From Strongyloides papillosus (Eukaryota; Nematoda; Chromadorea; Rhabditida; Strongyloididae): 64,000 nt of DNA. A model generated the notes under the pieces. It ran no database searches. It worked only from the letters and a program-made list of their open reading frames with translations, and was not told the origin of the DNA. The position numbers were made by a program, and so were the translations under genes. The stretch is from the NCBI GenBank assembly GCA_005656395.1, contig SRSI01000066.1, positions 124,001-188,000 on the forward strand, in the 5' to 3' direction. Positions 1 through 11,591 of this stretch are shown in pieces; within the stretch, counting starts at the first letter, position 1, and the number at the start of each line of letters is the position of its first letter.

Positions 1-33
1 ATCATACTAAAAGTGATAAATAAATAAAATTTC

Positions 34-599
34 TTAACAACTATATACCTCGCTTAAAATTTTACAACATCTATTTAATTGAACTAAAACTTGATAAAAT
101 TCTGCATCATTATTTTTATCAAGAAGTTTTAGACTATCGTAAGCTGTTCCAAAATCTATTTTTGCTCGAATTAGTGTACCTAATTTATCAGCTCTTGTTT
201 TGGCTGAATCATACATCAAAATTGTAGAGGACGTTGGAATCTTTGATTGTGAAACTTGCATTTTTTGAAACTTATTTTGTAATTTCAAACGTGTTCCTTC
301 TGTTTCAACACCTAATTTATATAATTCTGCACACCTAAAAAAGTGTTTATATATATACGAATTTTTTTAATCATACAATGTTGAAAGTTGAAATTCCTCA
401 TCTGTTTTATAATTCTCAAAATTAGCTAAAGGCTCATTAAAGATATCTCCAATAATTTTAGACATTTTATATGGATCATTAGAAAAGATTGATGAATTAA
501 GCAAGGATAAAACATCACATTCGGAATTTGATAAACTAGCTTTTAATTTCTATAAAATATATTAATAATAAATAAAATTAAACTTACATCATAATCCAT
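34..599 (-). CDS. Unrecognised 161-residue protein, three exons
   Basis: Three exons (588-599, 377-549 and 34-334) join in phase through GT..AG introns to give 161 residues. The first exon codes only MDYD; a TTTTAATAG acceptor lies 6 bases before the ATG and probably takes the spliced leader. The protein looks helical and soluble. It has no signal peptide or membrane segment and contains scattered Leu/Lys/Asp-rich stretches such as TRADKLGTLIRAKIDFGTAY. It ends ILSEVYSC. I do not recognise the family. A small subunit of a coiled-coil trafficking or cytoskeletal complex is possible, but this is only a guess from composition. The exon structure is well supported because all three exons keep frame and the joins are canonical. 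Confidence 0.6.
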
Positions 600-3526
600 T
601 ATTCACTATTAAAATCAGAAATGAATAAATTCCATACAACGTGTATATCTTCTCTTATTTGTCAATTTTTGGTGTAAAGTATATTAGGATGAAGTATTGT
701 GAAAATGTTTGTGAAAAAAAAAATTGAATCTGATATGTAACTAGATCAAGAAATTATAAATTTAATTAAAATCAAAAAATTGTAGTGATTGATATAGGGA
801 TTGATTAAGAATTTAAAATTTTATCCATATGATTAGAAAAAAAGATATACCATAGTTTTTAAGTATAATATCTCTTTTAAATAAAAAGCAGTATATAAAC
901 TAATATTGTTGGAAATCTTTTATCTTTATATTGGAACAATTTGAATTACTTTAAAAAAGACAGTAAAAAATTTATTTGAATTAAATTTATTATGATTATA
1001 TTTTTTGGAAAAAACTTGGTTTAAGTGATTTATTCTAATTTAAAAATAATAATTAAAGTAATATTTATATTATTTTAAAGTAAGTTTCATTACCATATTC
1101 GAGGATAATTAAAAATTTACATATAATGTTTTACTACAATTTTAATAACGTTTTTATAAACAAATTAATTTTCAATTATTGATACAATTTTATAAAACTT
1201 TCTTGTTTTTCATTATATAGAAATTTAACCATTTAAAACGTTAGATGCATTTTCTAATATCTTTAATTCTTTGTATAAATTTTCTTTTATTTATGTTGAA
1301 AACAAAAAATTATTGGTGATTTTAATTGAAAGTGAAAGACTTAAAAATCAGCTTTTATTCCATCTTTAATACTCTATAGCTTCTTATATCTTTAAATAAT
1401 CTACTCATAAATTTTCAATCATTATATTTACTTCTAAGACGTATAATAAATCTAAAAAATTGAAAGTTATTATAAATATTTTTTTACAATGATAATATTA
1501 GTTGAAATTGCTTTAAAAATATATTGTTGATTAATATTTAGAATAAGTAAGAACTTAAAAGTTTTCAAACTTATGTTAATTTATTGAGTTATGCAATTAT
1601 TTTTTTATTCAATTAATTTTAAACAAAATATAATTTTATTATTTTTTTTGTATAATTTATATAATATCAAATATATATGTATTTGGTTAATATTATTATT
1701 GTTATACAATATAATATAATGCTATGAACCAAATACTTATAATTTCCTTTTTATAAATGACATAATTTTCCACTTTATATATGTATAATAAAATTTATTT
1801 AATTTTAATTACTTTTATCTTACCTAAACATTATATGTATAGTGAGTTAAAAGAAAGTTCTCTTATTAATTTAATCTATATATACATGGACAGCGTTGGC
1901 TTTTACGTAAATTAAATTTTACATGATTTTTATTTTTTTTAATCTTTTAAAAAATACATTGATAAATGCTCCGTAATTAAAATTGAAGAATTATACGCTG
2001 TATAAATTTGTAAATTGAGAAAACTCATAAATTGCTTAAAGGATTCTTCAATTTTCATATAATAAATTTACATAGGTTTCATTAGCAAATGAAATATATT
2101 TTGTTAGTTATATTATGAAGTATATATATACCAATATACATCAAATTGTTTTATCTCTTTTTATTACTGGCTTCCATAAAAATACCAAGACTCAAATTAC
2201 TTTTTTATATGTTTTATATTAGTACACTACAATTTTTAATCATTACATATAATGTTTTATAAAGTTGGCTAAAAATATTTAAATTAATTTTTTCTCATAA
2301 AATTAGTAATCATTTCTAAATATATTCCAACTTTAAATTTTTTTATAACAGTTATTTGTTATAAATCACGTGTATTATCAAATGAAAATCTTTCTTATTT
2401 TAAACTAAATTCAACAACGATATAGATATGCTTCTAAAAATAAGTTTTTTTATTATCTATAGATATATCACAATTTCTATAATATATAGTTTTTTTAAAA
2501 TTTTTTTTCCTTTGCATAAATATTACAAAAAATATTTAAAAAAAAAGTTTATCGAAAATTTGCTATGGGGTTGAATATCATTTTAATTATCATTTATTTA
2601 AATTAAAAACAAAAGTCACTTATAAGTTGTTTTTTTTAACTAATAAATTTAATTAATATAAGTAAATTATATTATTTTTAGTAGTTTACTAAGTATATGC
2701 ATCATTTTTCTTTACCAAATTGTAATTTGATATTTTATAGGGCAATGAAGTGCAAATTGCTATTAATATAATAAATTTATATTCATATTTGTTTTTTATT
2801 TTTAAAATAATCAACTTTTTAAATGTATTTACTTTACACAAAAATACCAATTTTTTATCAAATATTTCATATTTTATAACATAAAACACTTTGTAATTTT
2901 TTACATCTTGTGGGATAAGATATAGTAAAGAAGTTAAAAACCCATGGTTCCAAAATAACAAATTAAATTTTTTTTATTTTCATCTATTATTGTTCCAAAT
3001 AATAAATAGCGTGTTTCTCATTATGTATCATAGCATAAAATAAGAAGAAAATATTACACATTTTATGTATTTGTAGCAATAATACATAAAGGCAATTTTT
3101 TAAAACCAATCATTATTTTCTCATTTTATACTCATTTTAATAGTATAAATGACAACTTGATGATTATATTAATATCATTGTGACGTTTATTTCTATGATA
3201 CAAAGAAAAAACATCTATTAATTTATTATTTTTCAAATTTTATTTTTAATTTCATTATCCAACAATACACATTTTTAAATTCATTGTTGTGGTTTAACTA
3301 TTTATAATGTAATGTTATAATATATTTTTAAATTATACAAAAATAATAAAAATTCATTATATTCGTTGTGTACCATTTTTCTTAACATGAATCATATTTC
3401 TATACATCTTTTTTTGTAAATTTTTTTCTCTTAGCGTTATATTTTTTCAATAAACTGTTAATATTGTTTGCAATTTCCATAATAATCATTTTAAGAATAA
3501 TTTTAAAACCAATAAAAATTTTAGAT
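600..3526. other. A+T-rich intergenic region, no gene seen
   Basis: About 2.9 kb of A+T-rich sequence between the divergent unrecognised gene and NCS-1. Open frames here (for example 2689-2961, minus) are A+T-rich random frames with no recognisable motif. The NCS-1 promoter presumably lies in the right-hand few hundred bases. Confidence 0.6.
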
Positions 3527-4278
3527 ATGGGTAAGAATAATAGTAAACTAAAAAATGATTCAAACAAAAAAAAAGCCAATAAAAAATTGTCAGAAGAAGA
3601 ATTGAATGAATTAGAAAGTAAAACATATTGTAAGTTTTGAAAATTTATCTATAAACTTTTTGATTATTTATAAAGTTACTAAACGTGAGCTGAAAAAATG
3701 GTATAAAGATTTTATTCGTGATTGTCCATCTGGAGAACTAAAAATAGATGAATTTCAAAATATTTACAAACAATTTTTCCCAAATGGTGATCCAACAAAA
3801 TTTGCATCTTTCGTTTTTAACGTTTTCGATAATAATGGAGACGGTCATATATCATTTAAAGAATTCATATCTGCATTAAGTTTGACTTCACAAGGATCTT
3901 TAGATGAAAAATTAGATTGTAAGTTCATAAAACATTTTTTAATATTCTTTAGGGGCTTTCTCTTTGTATGATGTTGACAAAGACGGATTTATAACAAAAG
4001 TAGAAATGATTAATATTGTGGATGCAATATACTCTATGATTGGTAATATGTTAGAGTTACCAAAAGACGAAGATACTCCCGAAAAAAGAGTTGAAAAAAT
4101 CTTTGCAACAATGGATCTGGTAACTCTTTTTTATTATAAATTAAATATATTACAATTTTAGAATTACGATGGAAAATTGACAAGAGATGAATTTAAACAA
4201 GGCTCAAAGAATGATCCTTGGATTGTCCAAGCGTTAACAATTGATATGTCATCAGAAGATACAAATGTATCTGACTAA
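3527..4278 (+). CDS. ncs-1: Neuronal calcium sensor 1 (frequenin)
   Basis: Four exons (3527-3629, 3676-3918, 3953-4119, 4162-4278) join in phase to 209 residues. The order is that of NCS-1: an N-terminal MGKNNSKLK myristoylation signal, a CPSGEL-type degenerate first EF-hand, then three EF-hand loops ([39 protein letters not shown]) and the WIVQALTID tail. NCS-1 is a membrane-associated Ca2+ switch that regulates PI4-kinase and neurotransmission. An insertion of roughly nine residues, rich in Lys and Asn, follows the myristoylation motif, making this protein longer than the usual 190. Introns are 34-46 nt. A TTTTAG acceptor sits 2 bases before the ATG. AATAAA occurs at 4356. The gene converges on the TTD14 gene. 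Confidence 0.95.
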
Positions 4279-4479
4279 TAAAGATCAACTTATTTTAATT
4301 AAGATACCATGAAAGTATTTAATTCATTAATCTTACAAAAGACGCCACTAAGATGAATAAATAAAGAAGATCTCTTTTATTTTAAATTTTTTTTAAATGA
4401 TACGTTCAAATATAATAAAAAGCACCATTTATTTTTAATATTTGTTTGTGTTTTTGCAATAAAAATTTCTATTAAAAAT

Positions 4480-5664
4480 CTAATCGAATTTAATATAATT
4501 CATATTTTTGTCAGCTAAATTGTACATCGAAAAAGTTTTATCATTTGTTATTTCTTTAACAACATTTAAAAATGATGGCAACTCTGGTAATGGACTATTA
4601 ACAGGTTTTGTTGAATATGTTTCAAGAATCATTAGTTGTTGATTATTTAAACTTTTAGGGAGAGGATTTATAAAAATGTCTAAGTGATAAAATTGTGTTC
4701 CATATTGAAAACAACGCCTTCTTTTATGGAGTGTGCATTTGTTATGGTCTTTAATTTGCAAATATCGAATATATTCACGATAATTTATTTGTGTTCTCGT
4801 TTCAATATGATTGTCACCATGTTTTATTCGAGTTGTAATTGTATATGTTGAATATAAACCTTGTCTTCTTTCGCGAATTCTTACTTGAATATTTTTATCT
4901 TCTGAAATTAAATAATCATGATTAACAATGAATTCTTCAAAGTGTGGGAATTTTGACTCATCAAAGCTCATAACAAGCCATTTTCTTTTCTTTGAATTAC
5001 TAGAAAGACCTTCATTATTGGAAATTCCAATTCTCTCACATACAATTTGAATTAACTTAGAAATTTTATCTTCGAATGTTTTACAATCTTGATTATCAAC
5101 CACATCAACATAGGGATGTCCAATCCATGCTTCCCTTGTTTTTCGATCTATTTCTATAGCTTGGCTAATGGTTTCTGATCTTGCAGCATTATTTGATAAT
5201 GTATAAAATTTTTCTGCTCCATCAGCAGCTGAAACCATATGAATAACATGATTATATCTATTATCACGTAAATCAAATTGAGATAAATTCAAATCATTAA
5301 TTATTGAATTCCAACCTTCTTTCGAAATGTATACAGAAGGATCTAATGTTCCTCTATCACATATAATAAGAACATCCTTTTCTTTTTCTAGTTCAGCTAA
5401 ATTAAAAAATGTTTGTTCAATTCTAAGCATTGTCAACAAAAGGTCTTTTTGAAAAGAATAAACTTGTTCCTCATTAAGTTCACAAAACTTTACTCCAGAT
5501 CCTATAAGAATAGTTGCTGTTTCCGGTACTCCATATACTTTCCACCCCATTCCTTCAAAAAATGAAATTAAACGATTTTGTCCTGTTGTTTTTCCTCCAC
5601 ATGGTCCACCGGTTAATACTAATTTGTAGATCCTTCTCTCTTTTTTATTAACATCATCAGTCAT
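4480..5664 (-). CDS. TTD14-like P-loop GTPase with CYTH-like C-terminal domain
   Basis: Single-exon gene of 394 residues. Near the N-terminus a Walker A loop GGPCGGKTT (residues 19-27) follows a beta strand (KLVLT), and a Walker B-like strand IICDRGTLD lies at about residue 100, as in the NadR/Ttd14 AAA domain. The C-terminal half contains VRIRERRQG and other charged strands fitting the CYTH-like (triphosphate tunnel) fold known from this family. Drosophila TTD14 binds GTP and PI(3)P and is needed for light-dependent trafficking of the TRPL channel, so a role in membrane traffic is inferred here. Length and domain order match the full family, so the gene seems intact. The lack of introns is unusual among its neighbours. 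Confidence 0.85.
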   Translation of the reverse strand: MTDDVNKKERRIYKLVLTGGPCGGKTTGQNRLISFFEGMGWKVYGVPETATILIGSGVKFCELNEEQVYSFQKDLLLTMLRIEQTFFNLAELEKEKDVLIICDRGTLDPSVYISKEGWNSIINDLNLSQFDLRDNRYNHVIHMVSAADGAEKFYTLSNNAARSETISQAIEIDRKTREAWIGHPYVDVVDNQDCKTFEDKISKLIQIVCERIGISNNEGLSSNSKKRKWLVMSFDESKFPHFEEFIVNHDYLISEDKNIQVRIRERRQGLYSTYTITTRIKHGDNHIETRTQINYREYIRYLQIKDHNKCTLHKRRRCFQYGTQFYHLDIFINPLPKSLNNQQLMILETYSTKPVNSPLPELPSFLNVVKEITNDKTFSMYNLADKNMNYIKFD

Positions 5665-7507
5665 TTGAGAAATGATATTTCTTTATCAGGAAAAGTTTAT
5701 GATATAGGTAAAATAAAATACTGATATATAAAAATATGTAATTCTAAAAATAAACTTTAATAGCTTATAAAACAATTCTTGCATGCATAAAACTTTTGCA
5801 TTTTTAGCATGTCGAATATTTTACAGTACTAACTAAATATTCAATAAAAATATGATTTACTTTAAATAATAATTGACATTTTTTCTCTTTCCAAATTATA
5901 TTCTATTTTTTACACATTTATTTAAAATAATAACTTTTAAACAAAAAATTCTTTCTAATTATAAATTTAACAAATTAAAAAATAAGAAAATATAACTATT
6001 TAATTTTTAGTTTAATATTAATCAAGCACTTTTTTAATATAAAATATTGAAAATTATCAAATAATAAAATAATACCAAAACTAATATTTTAAAAAACCAA
6101 TCGATATTAGCAGAGTCTTTAATATTTTCCTATGCTTGAAAAAATATTAACAGTGGATTTTATTAACGTACATTTTTCAAATTGTCTTAAATTAATAGGT
6201 AAAATGAGACAATAAGTTTATTAAATTATTGGTTTAAATAAAACTTTTACTAAAATTAGTAAAATTTAACATTGAAAATCTAAACTATACTCCTTCTCTG
6301 ATAAATAAATTGAATATAAAACTCATAAATATTGAAAACACTCTAATAAATTATACGAAATTTCCATTTTTATTATCTTTTTTCAAAAACGAAACTTTAA
6401 AAATATCAATAAATAAATTTAAAAAATCTTTTATTCTATAGTCTTATATAAAAATGAAAAGGAATACTTTAAAATTTATTCAAAACTATTATGAAGAGTC
6501 TTTATATTATTAAACAATTAATTAGTAAAAAAGTTTAAAAAAATTGTATTATTTAGAATAATATTTATATGCAAGTTTTACTTTAACATTTTAATGCATT
6601 TATGTTGGTAAACTATAAATTTTCATTACAAAGTTTACTATGTTATATTAATTTATTTCTATATATACTAATATTTTCATAGTGTTTAATTATAAAATAT
6701 TGTTTAGGCTTCTACCTTTTATTTTACTGTTGTATTTATTACTAAACATCTTGTATGATTCATGTTAGTTATTTCAATATTATTTTTTTTTAGTTAATAC
6801 AACACTTAATGATATTTTTCACAGATATTTGCAATCATATATAAACTATTAATTTACAAAGCAAATGCAGAAGTGTTACACATTGAATAGAATAGTTTTT
6901 CTGCTTTCAAAACTTCAAACAAAAGTTAATATAACGTATGAAATATAATTAATTATAAACAATAAAAAGAGTGTAATTACCAAAATGACAAGTTTTTGCA
7001 GATCAAGATAAAATGTCCCACTTGTCAGTAAAATGAAAATTTAGTTTAATTTATAAAATTTCAAGTGACAATAATGCTATCTCAAATAATTCATGATATT
7101 AAACTGTAACACAAATTTCGTTGCCTTTTACATAAATTTATGTGTTTGACATTAAAAAATGAAGTGACCTGACAAAGTAACGGTTAAAATTTAGAGCATG
7201 TGCTCCTTTATTAATTTCAACAAATCCATGCCTTTAAAGTAATTTTATTAGCTGGTTATAATATTTTAATAATAATAAGATACCATCTAATTACATTATT
7301 TTGAATTTTATTGCATTTATTTTTGGTAATTTTTACTATTTATTCTTGTAAACTATTTTTAATAGTACTAAATTTTAAAATTTTACAATGATATTTATGT
7401 TAGTGTTGTTTCTAGTGATATACAATAATAAAAAATTACTTTAATTACAATTTTAAACAGTCTTTATTAATTTTTGTGTGCTTTTATAAAGAAGTTAAAT
7501 GTTTAAT
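5665..7507. other. A+T-rich intergenic region, no gene seen
   Basis: No gene recognised. One small inverted repeat is visible, TGACAAGT (6986-6993) against ACTTGTCA (7020-7027), with a 26-base spacer. Confidence 0.55.
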
Positions 7508-7887
7508 TACCAAATGTGAACAATATTTGGTGAAGCTTTGAAAAACACAGCCCATAAATTTTTTTATTTGTCTGGCCCAGGCAGATTACCAAACCTCTAA
7601 TCCATGTTTTTTCGACTAAACACAGAAGGAATCAGTAATTTGAAGTCATACCATGTTCCCTCAAAGGTGTTTGTATGAAAACGCTTTTCTTGATCCTTGA
7701 AGTTAACACTATGGTTCACTGTTCTTAAACGAAACATAAGTTTTGCCTTGAAGAACGTCATTGGTCCACCACAACCTTAAAAATCTTTCTCTTTTGGTAG
7801 AATTCTTTCTTTCTGAAGGAATTTGAGAACTGCATTTTTATTAAAAAAGATGTCTTTTAGATTTTTTGTTGATGAAACACCTAACAT
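7508..7887 (-). pseudogene. Decayed ISXO2/Merlin-like transposase fragment
   Basis: Reading the minus strand from an ATG at 7887 gives about 35 residues containing VLKFLQKERILPKEKDF, then an in-frame TAA, then GCGGPMTFF and a Lys/Arg-rich stretch ending in TNTFEGTW. Further stops follow. The order of a LPKEK-type linker, CGGPM, a basic stretch and a GTFFEG-like motif matches the N-terminal zinc-binding part of ISXO2-like (IS1595/Merlin) transposases. The catalytic DDE part is not seen. This stretch is also visibly less A+T-rich than its surroundings. I infer a dead Merlin-type DNA transposon; terminal repeats were not found. Assignment rests on motif likeness, not on a search. Confidence 0.5.
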
Positions 7888-8961
7888 TTCTTAAGTAAAT
7901 TTAAGTTTAGTTACTTTTTTATGAGTAAAATTCTATTTTTTATCAGAATTCATTACATATGATCATATAAAGTACTAAAATTTTAACAAAGTATTTTAAT
8001 TAATTGAAAATTTTTATTATCAACTGTTTATAATTTTTTAATTGTTTGCTTTGTCAAAGGACTTTCCAGTTGAACTATTATTTATGAAAATTAGAATGGC
8101 ATCGCGTTTATTTATCATTAGAAATCAAAGAGATTTAAAATTTTTAGTTTTGATACTTTTTCCATATTTTGTAGAAAAAAATTATAAAGCTATTTTTTTA
8201 TTAAAGGTTCACATTCATAATTTTATAAATCATCTTTAAACTTTTACAACCATTTTAAGCTACAAAAAGGGTCATTAAGTCTGAAAATATTTTTTCTAAG
8301 CTCAAAATCATACCATATTTAATGATTTTCGATAAAATTTTTAGATAAAGGAAAATTTCTATTTTTTCTTTATCTAAAAGTACTTCCTGAGAACTGCATT
8401 GTTTTTAATAATAAGAACTGTATACACTTTTATACTGAAAAAATGAAAAAATATAATATTAGAAATTTTTCAGTAAATAATTTTTAAATAGTCTTTTGAT
8501 CAAATTCCTTTATAAGAATAAAAAGTCCTTATTTAAAACAATTTTTTAATCATATTATTTGTATAAATTTGACATTTTGTCATATTTCATAGTTAACATT
8601 TTTAATATTTATCTAATATTAGGTATTTGCTGTTGTATCAAAACATAATTGAATACCTGAGAAGATAAATTTTGATTTTATAAATTTGTTTATAAATTGT
8701 TAAAAATGATTTAACAACGTTTTATTAATACTATATTAATATTATGTATTTCTTATTTTAATGATATATTTTGGTTCTCTAGTAGAACACGTTTTAATAA
8801 CAAAAATTATAACTTATCAAAATATTAATCTATTAATTTGTGAAACATTATATCTATCAAGTAATACTTTATTATCAGAAAACTTTAAATTAATATGGTA
8901 TTAAATAAGATGATAAGAGTTTAAATATGACTTGTAAATTGGCATTTTTCATTATTATACA
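7888..8961. other. Intergenic region with possible second transposon scrap
   Basis: No gene is supported. An open frame at 8042-8239 (plus) has no recognisable motif. The 13-base string TGAGAACTGCATT at 8388-8400 is identical to one inside the transposase relic (7824-7836), so a second, more decayed copy may lie here. Confidence 0.35.
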
Positions 8962-10916
8962 ATGAACTTGAAAATATTTGTAATATTAATATCAATCATT
9001 ACTACTGTTAGAGCAGAATCAGAGGCATGTTCAGCATGTCATACTATTGTTACATTGTTACATCAAATATGGGGAAGTAGTACCATTGATGATTGCCTAG
9101 CCGATGCTTTAACTTTTGTTTGTGATAAGTTAAAAATTGAGGATAATTTTGTGTGTAAAGGAATTATTGGAAATTTTAAAGATGAGTTTTTCTATGTTGC
9201 TGGAAAATTAATTGTAAATCCTGAAGAAATGTGTAGTCTTCTTATCCAAGATTGTGGTACACCTATTTTAGAACTTGGGTCAAATTGGACGATTCCAATC
9301 CATGGAAATAAACCACCAGTTACAGTTCCTAACTTACCTGACCCATCAAAACCAAAATTAAAAGTACTTCACATATCTGATATTCATATTGATTCTCAAT
9401 ATTTACCAGGCTCAGAAGCTGAATGTAGTGAACCACAATGTTGTAGACCACCAAAAGATCAGGAAGAAATTGTTTTGGGAAATGTTAATATTTCTGCTCC
9501 AAAATGGGGCCACATTGGACACTGCGATATTCCATATGCTACACTAGAAAATATGTTACAACACATCTCTAAAACACATAATGATATAGACTATATTGTT
9601 GTCTCAGGTGATTTAGAATCACATGCTGATTGGGATTACACTAAAGAAGGACACGCTGAAACAATTAAAAATATTTCTAGTCTTTTCAAAACTTATTTTC
9701 CAAATAAGAATACTTTTTTTGCAGTTGGAAATCATGAAGGAAAGTTAAATAAATTTCAACTAAAAAAACAATTTTTGTATAAAAATATTTTACTTGATTC
9801 TATATCAAAAATCATCTAAAAGTAACTTTTGTGTATAATATTTATGTTATACGCAATAATTAAATGATTTATTTTAAAAAAACTATTTTAGGTGTTCCAA
9901 TAGATAATTTTGCTTTACACAATGTACCAGACAGATTTAATATGACATGGTTATATGGATCAATGGCAGACAATTGGGAGACATGGATACCTTCTAATCA
10001 ATTAGAAACTGTAAAGTATATGGGATGTTATATGACACCACTTTACAAAGGTCTCCGTTTGATTTCATTGAATAATGCATTAGGTGATGCTGTTAACTTT
10101 TTCCTTTACATAAATCAAACTGATCCTGATGGTAGTATGTCATGGTTTGAAAAACAATTACATGATGCTGAAGTTGCTGGAGATAAAGTTCATATTGTTG
10201 CTCATATTCCTGGTGGCGACAGCGAAGCATTGGAAGGTTGGGCAACAAATTATTATAATATTATTAATAGATATGAAAATACGGTAATGGCTCAATTCTT
10301 TGGACATACACATTCTGAAGAATATTACCTTACATTTGAGAATATTAATAATGGTAGAAGTAGACCGACATCAGTAATTTATTCAGCTCCATCAGTAACA
10401 ACATATAGTGAGTATAATCCAGCATATAGAATTTATACTGTCGATGGAAATTATGACGGTAGTTCATATCAATTACTCGATTTTGAAGAATGGTACTTAA
10501 ATTTAACTACACAAGGGAATGCTGTGGATCCTGTATGGGAACAACTTTACTCATCTGTATTGGATGAATATTCACTTCCATCATTAAGACCATCAGATTG
10601 GAACAATCTTTTAATTCATTTCATGAATTACGGTAAAGATGATATACTATTCAAAAAGTATATTAAAAATTACTACCGTCGTAGTAATATGAATTGTGAT
10701 GAAGCATGCTTTAGGGGTCATTTATGCTCAATCCGTCAAGCTCATCATAGTGAATCTCTTTGTGATGATATTCCATTGAGAATTAAAAGAAATAATAAAA
10801 GAAAAAATAAAACAAAATATACAGCTCGAACAAATTTTAATCATTTACCAAAAAATATTGATGATTTAAAAAAATACATTCTCGATGCAATACCAAAAGA
10901 TGCATGTACTTTGTAA
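8962..10916 (+). CDS. asm: Acid sphingomyelinase (saposin B + metallophosphatase), donor site damaged
   Basis: Exons 8962-9739 and 9892-10916 would join in phase to 600 residues. A signal peptide (1-18) is followed by a saposin B domain with Cys pairs (about 23-98) and a calcineurin-like phosphatase domain. Metal ligands match acid sphingomyelinase: D140 and H142 (HISDIHID), D217 (SGDL), N257 (GNHEG), H364 (AHIPGG) and H398/H400 (GHTH). A Cys-rich C-terminal domain follows. The enzyme cleaves sphingomyelin to ceramide and phosphocholine in lysosomes or outside the cell. The splice donor that joins NHEG to VPID reads GAAAGT instead of the expected GTAAGT (base 9741 is A). No other donor keeps the frame; unspliced reading stops at 9819 after 285 residues. 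This is either a damaging mutation, an assembly error or a very rare non-canonical intron. Confidence 0.9.
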
Positions 10917-11013
10917 GCGAAGTAACGGAAAATTTTATTTTTTTAAAATTAATAAACGTAAAAAATATTAGTATACAATAAATAACCGTTATAAAATAAA
11001 TAGTTTGACAAAA

Positions 11014-11493
11014 CTATTCCAACCAACCACTTAAAAATTCCTTAATAGTATTAGTATCCCAACTTTCGATATTAAAAGATTTAATTGTCATTCCTTTTTT
11101 ATCTTTCATAACTAATGTTGGAAGAGATCCACGGACATGCTTTACTTTTAATTGATTCCCCCATTCACTTACCATACCTGATTTTATAAAGGCCTGTGCT
11201 TGAGGAAAACGAGCTATATTACATTCACAATACTCGATATAAGCAAATGCATATTTTTCATGAGTTTTATTTTTCTCTTCTGTGCAGCATGACTTACAAT
11301 CTGTATATAATTCTTCTAATGAAAATTGAGTCAGTTTATCACAAGTTGAACATTGTAATGTGTGTTTATTATATCCAAGATCTTTACATTCTTCCAGTGT
11401 ATAAAAGTCATCTTCTCCAGAAGCAATCCATAAAAATGTAGAAATAAATGATAAAACAATAGTTGATTTTATAACTTTGTTTATCCTTGTCAT
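11014..11493 (-). CDS. SEP15 (selenoprotein F) homologue, cysteine form
   Basis: Single exon, 159 residues. A signal peptide (about 1-26) leads into a Cys-rich region (CSTCDKL, DCKSCC) and a thioredoxin-like domain with ARFPQAQAFIKSG and VRGSLPTLV, the order of the 15-kDa selenoprotein. In vertebrates the redox centre is Cys-Gly-Sec; here it is Cys89-Glu-Cys91, so no selenocysteine is needed. The known role of SEP15 is an ER thiol oxidoreductase bound to UDP-glucose:glycoprotein glucosyltransferase in glycoprotein quality control. The ATG lies 98 bases downstream of the stop of the GlcNAc-transferase I gene on the same strand, with an AGTTTTAG acceptor 3 bases before the ATG, as expected for a downstream gene of an operon. 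Confidence 0.88.
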   Translation of the reverse strand: MTRINKVIKSTIVLSFISTFLWIASGEDDFYTLEECKDLGYNKHTLQCSTCDKLTQFSLEELYTDCKSCCTEEKNKTHEKYAFAYIEYCECNIARFPQAQAFIKSGMVSEWGNQLKVKHVRGSLPTLVMKDKKGMTIKSFNIESWDTNTIKEFLSGWLE

Positions 11494-11591
11494 TATCTAA
11501 AACTTAAATTTAAAATAACTTTTTAGTAAGAATAAATATTTTACAGGAATTTAATCCTTATGTTATTAAAATATAAAAACTTTAAAATTTA

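Noticed and set aside
2689..2961. 90-residue open frame on the minus strand
   Set aside because: Lys/Ile/Tyr-rich, no motif, isolated in A+T-rich intergenic sequence, no splice partners.
6986..7027. TGACAAGT/ACTTGTCA inverted repeat as a hairpin or MITE end
   Set aside because: Arms only 8 bases with a 26-base spacer and no flanking duplication seen.
8042..8239. 65-residue open frame (plus)
   Set aside because: No recognisable domain and no matching exon; kept only as possible transposon surroundings.
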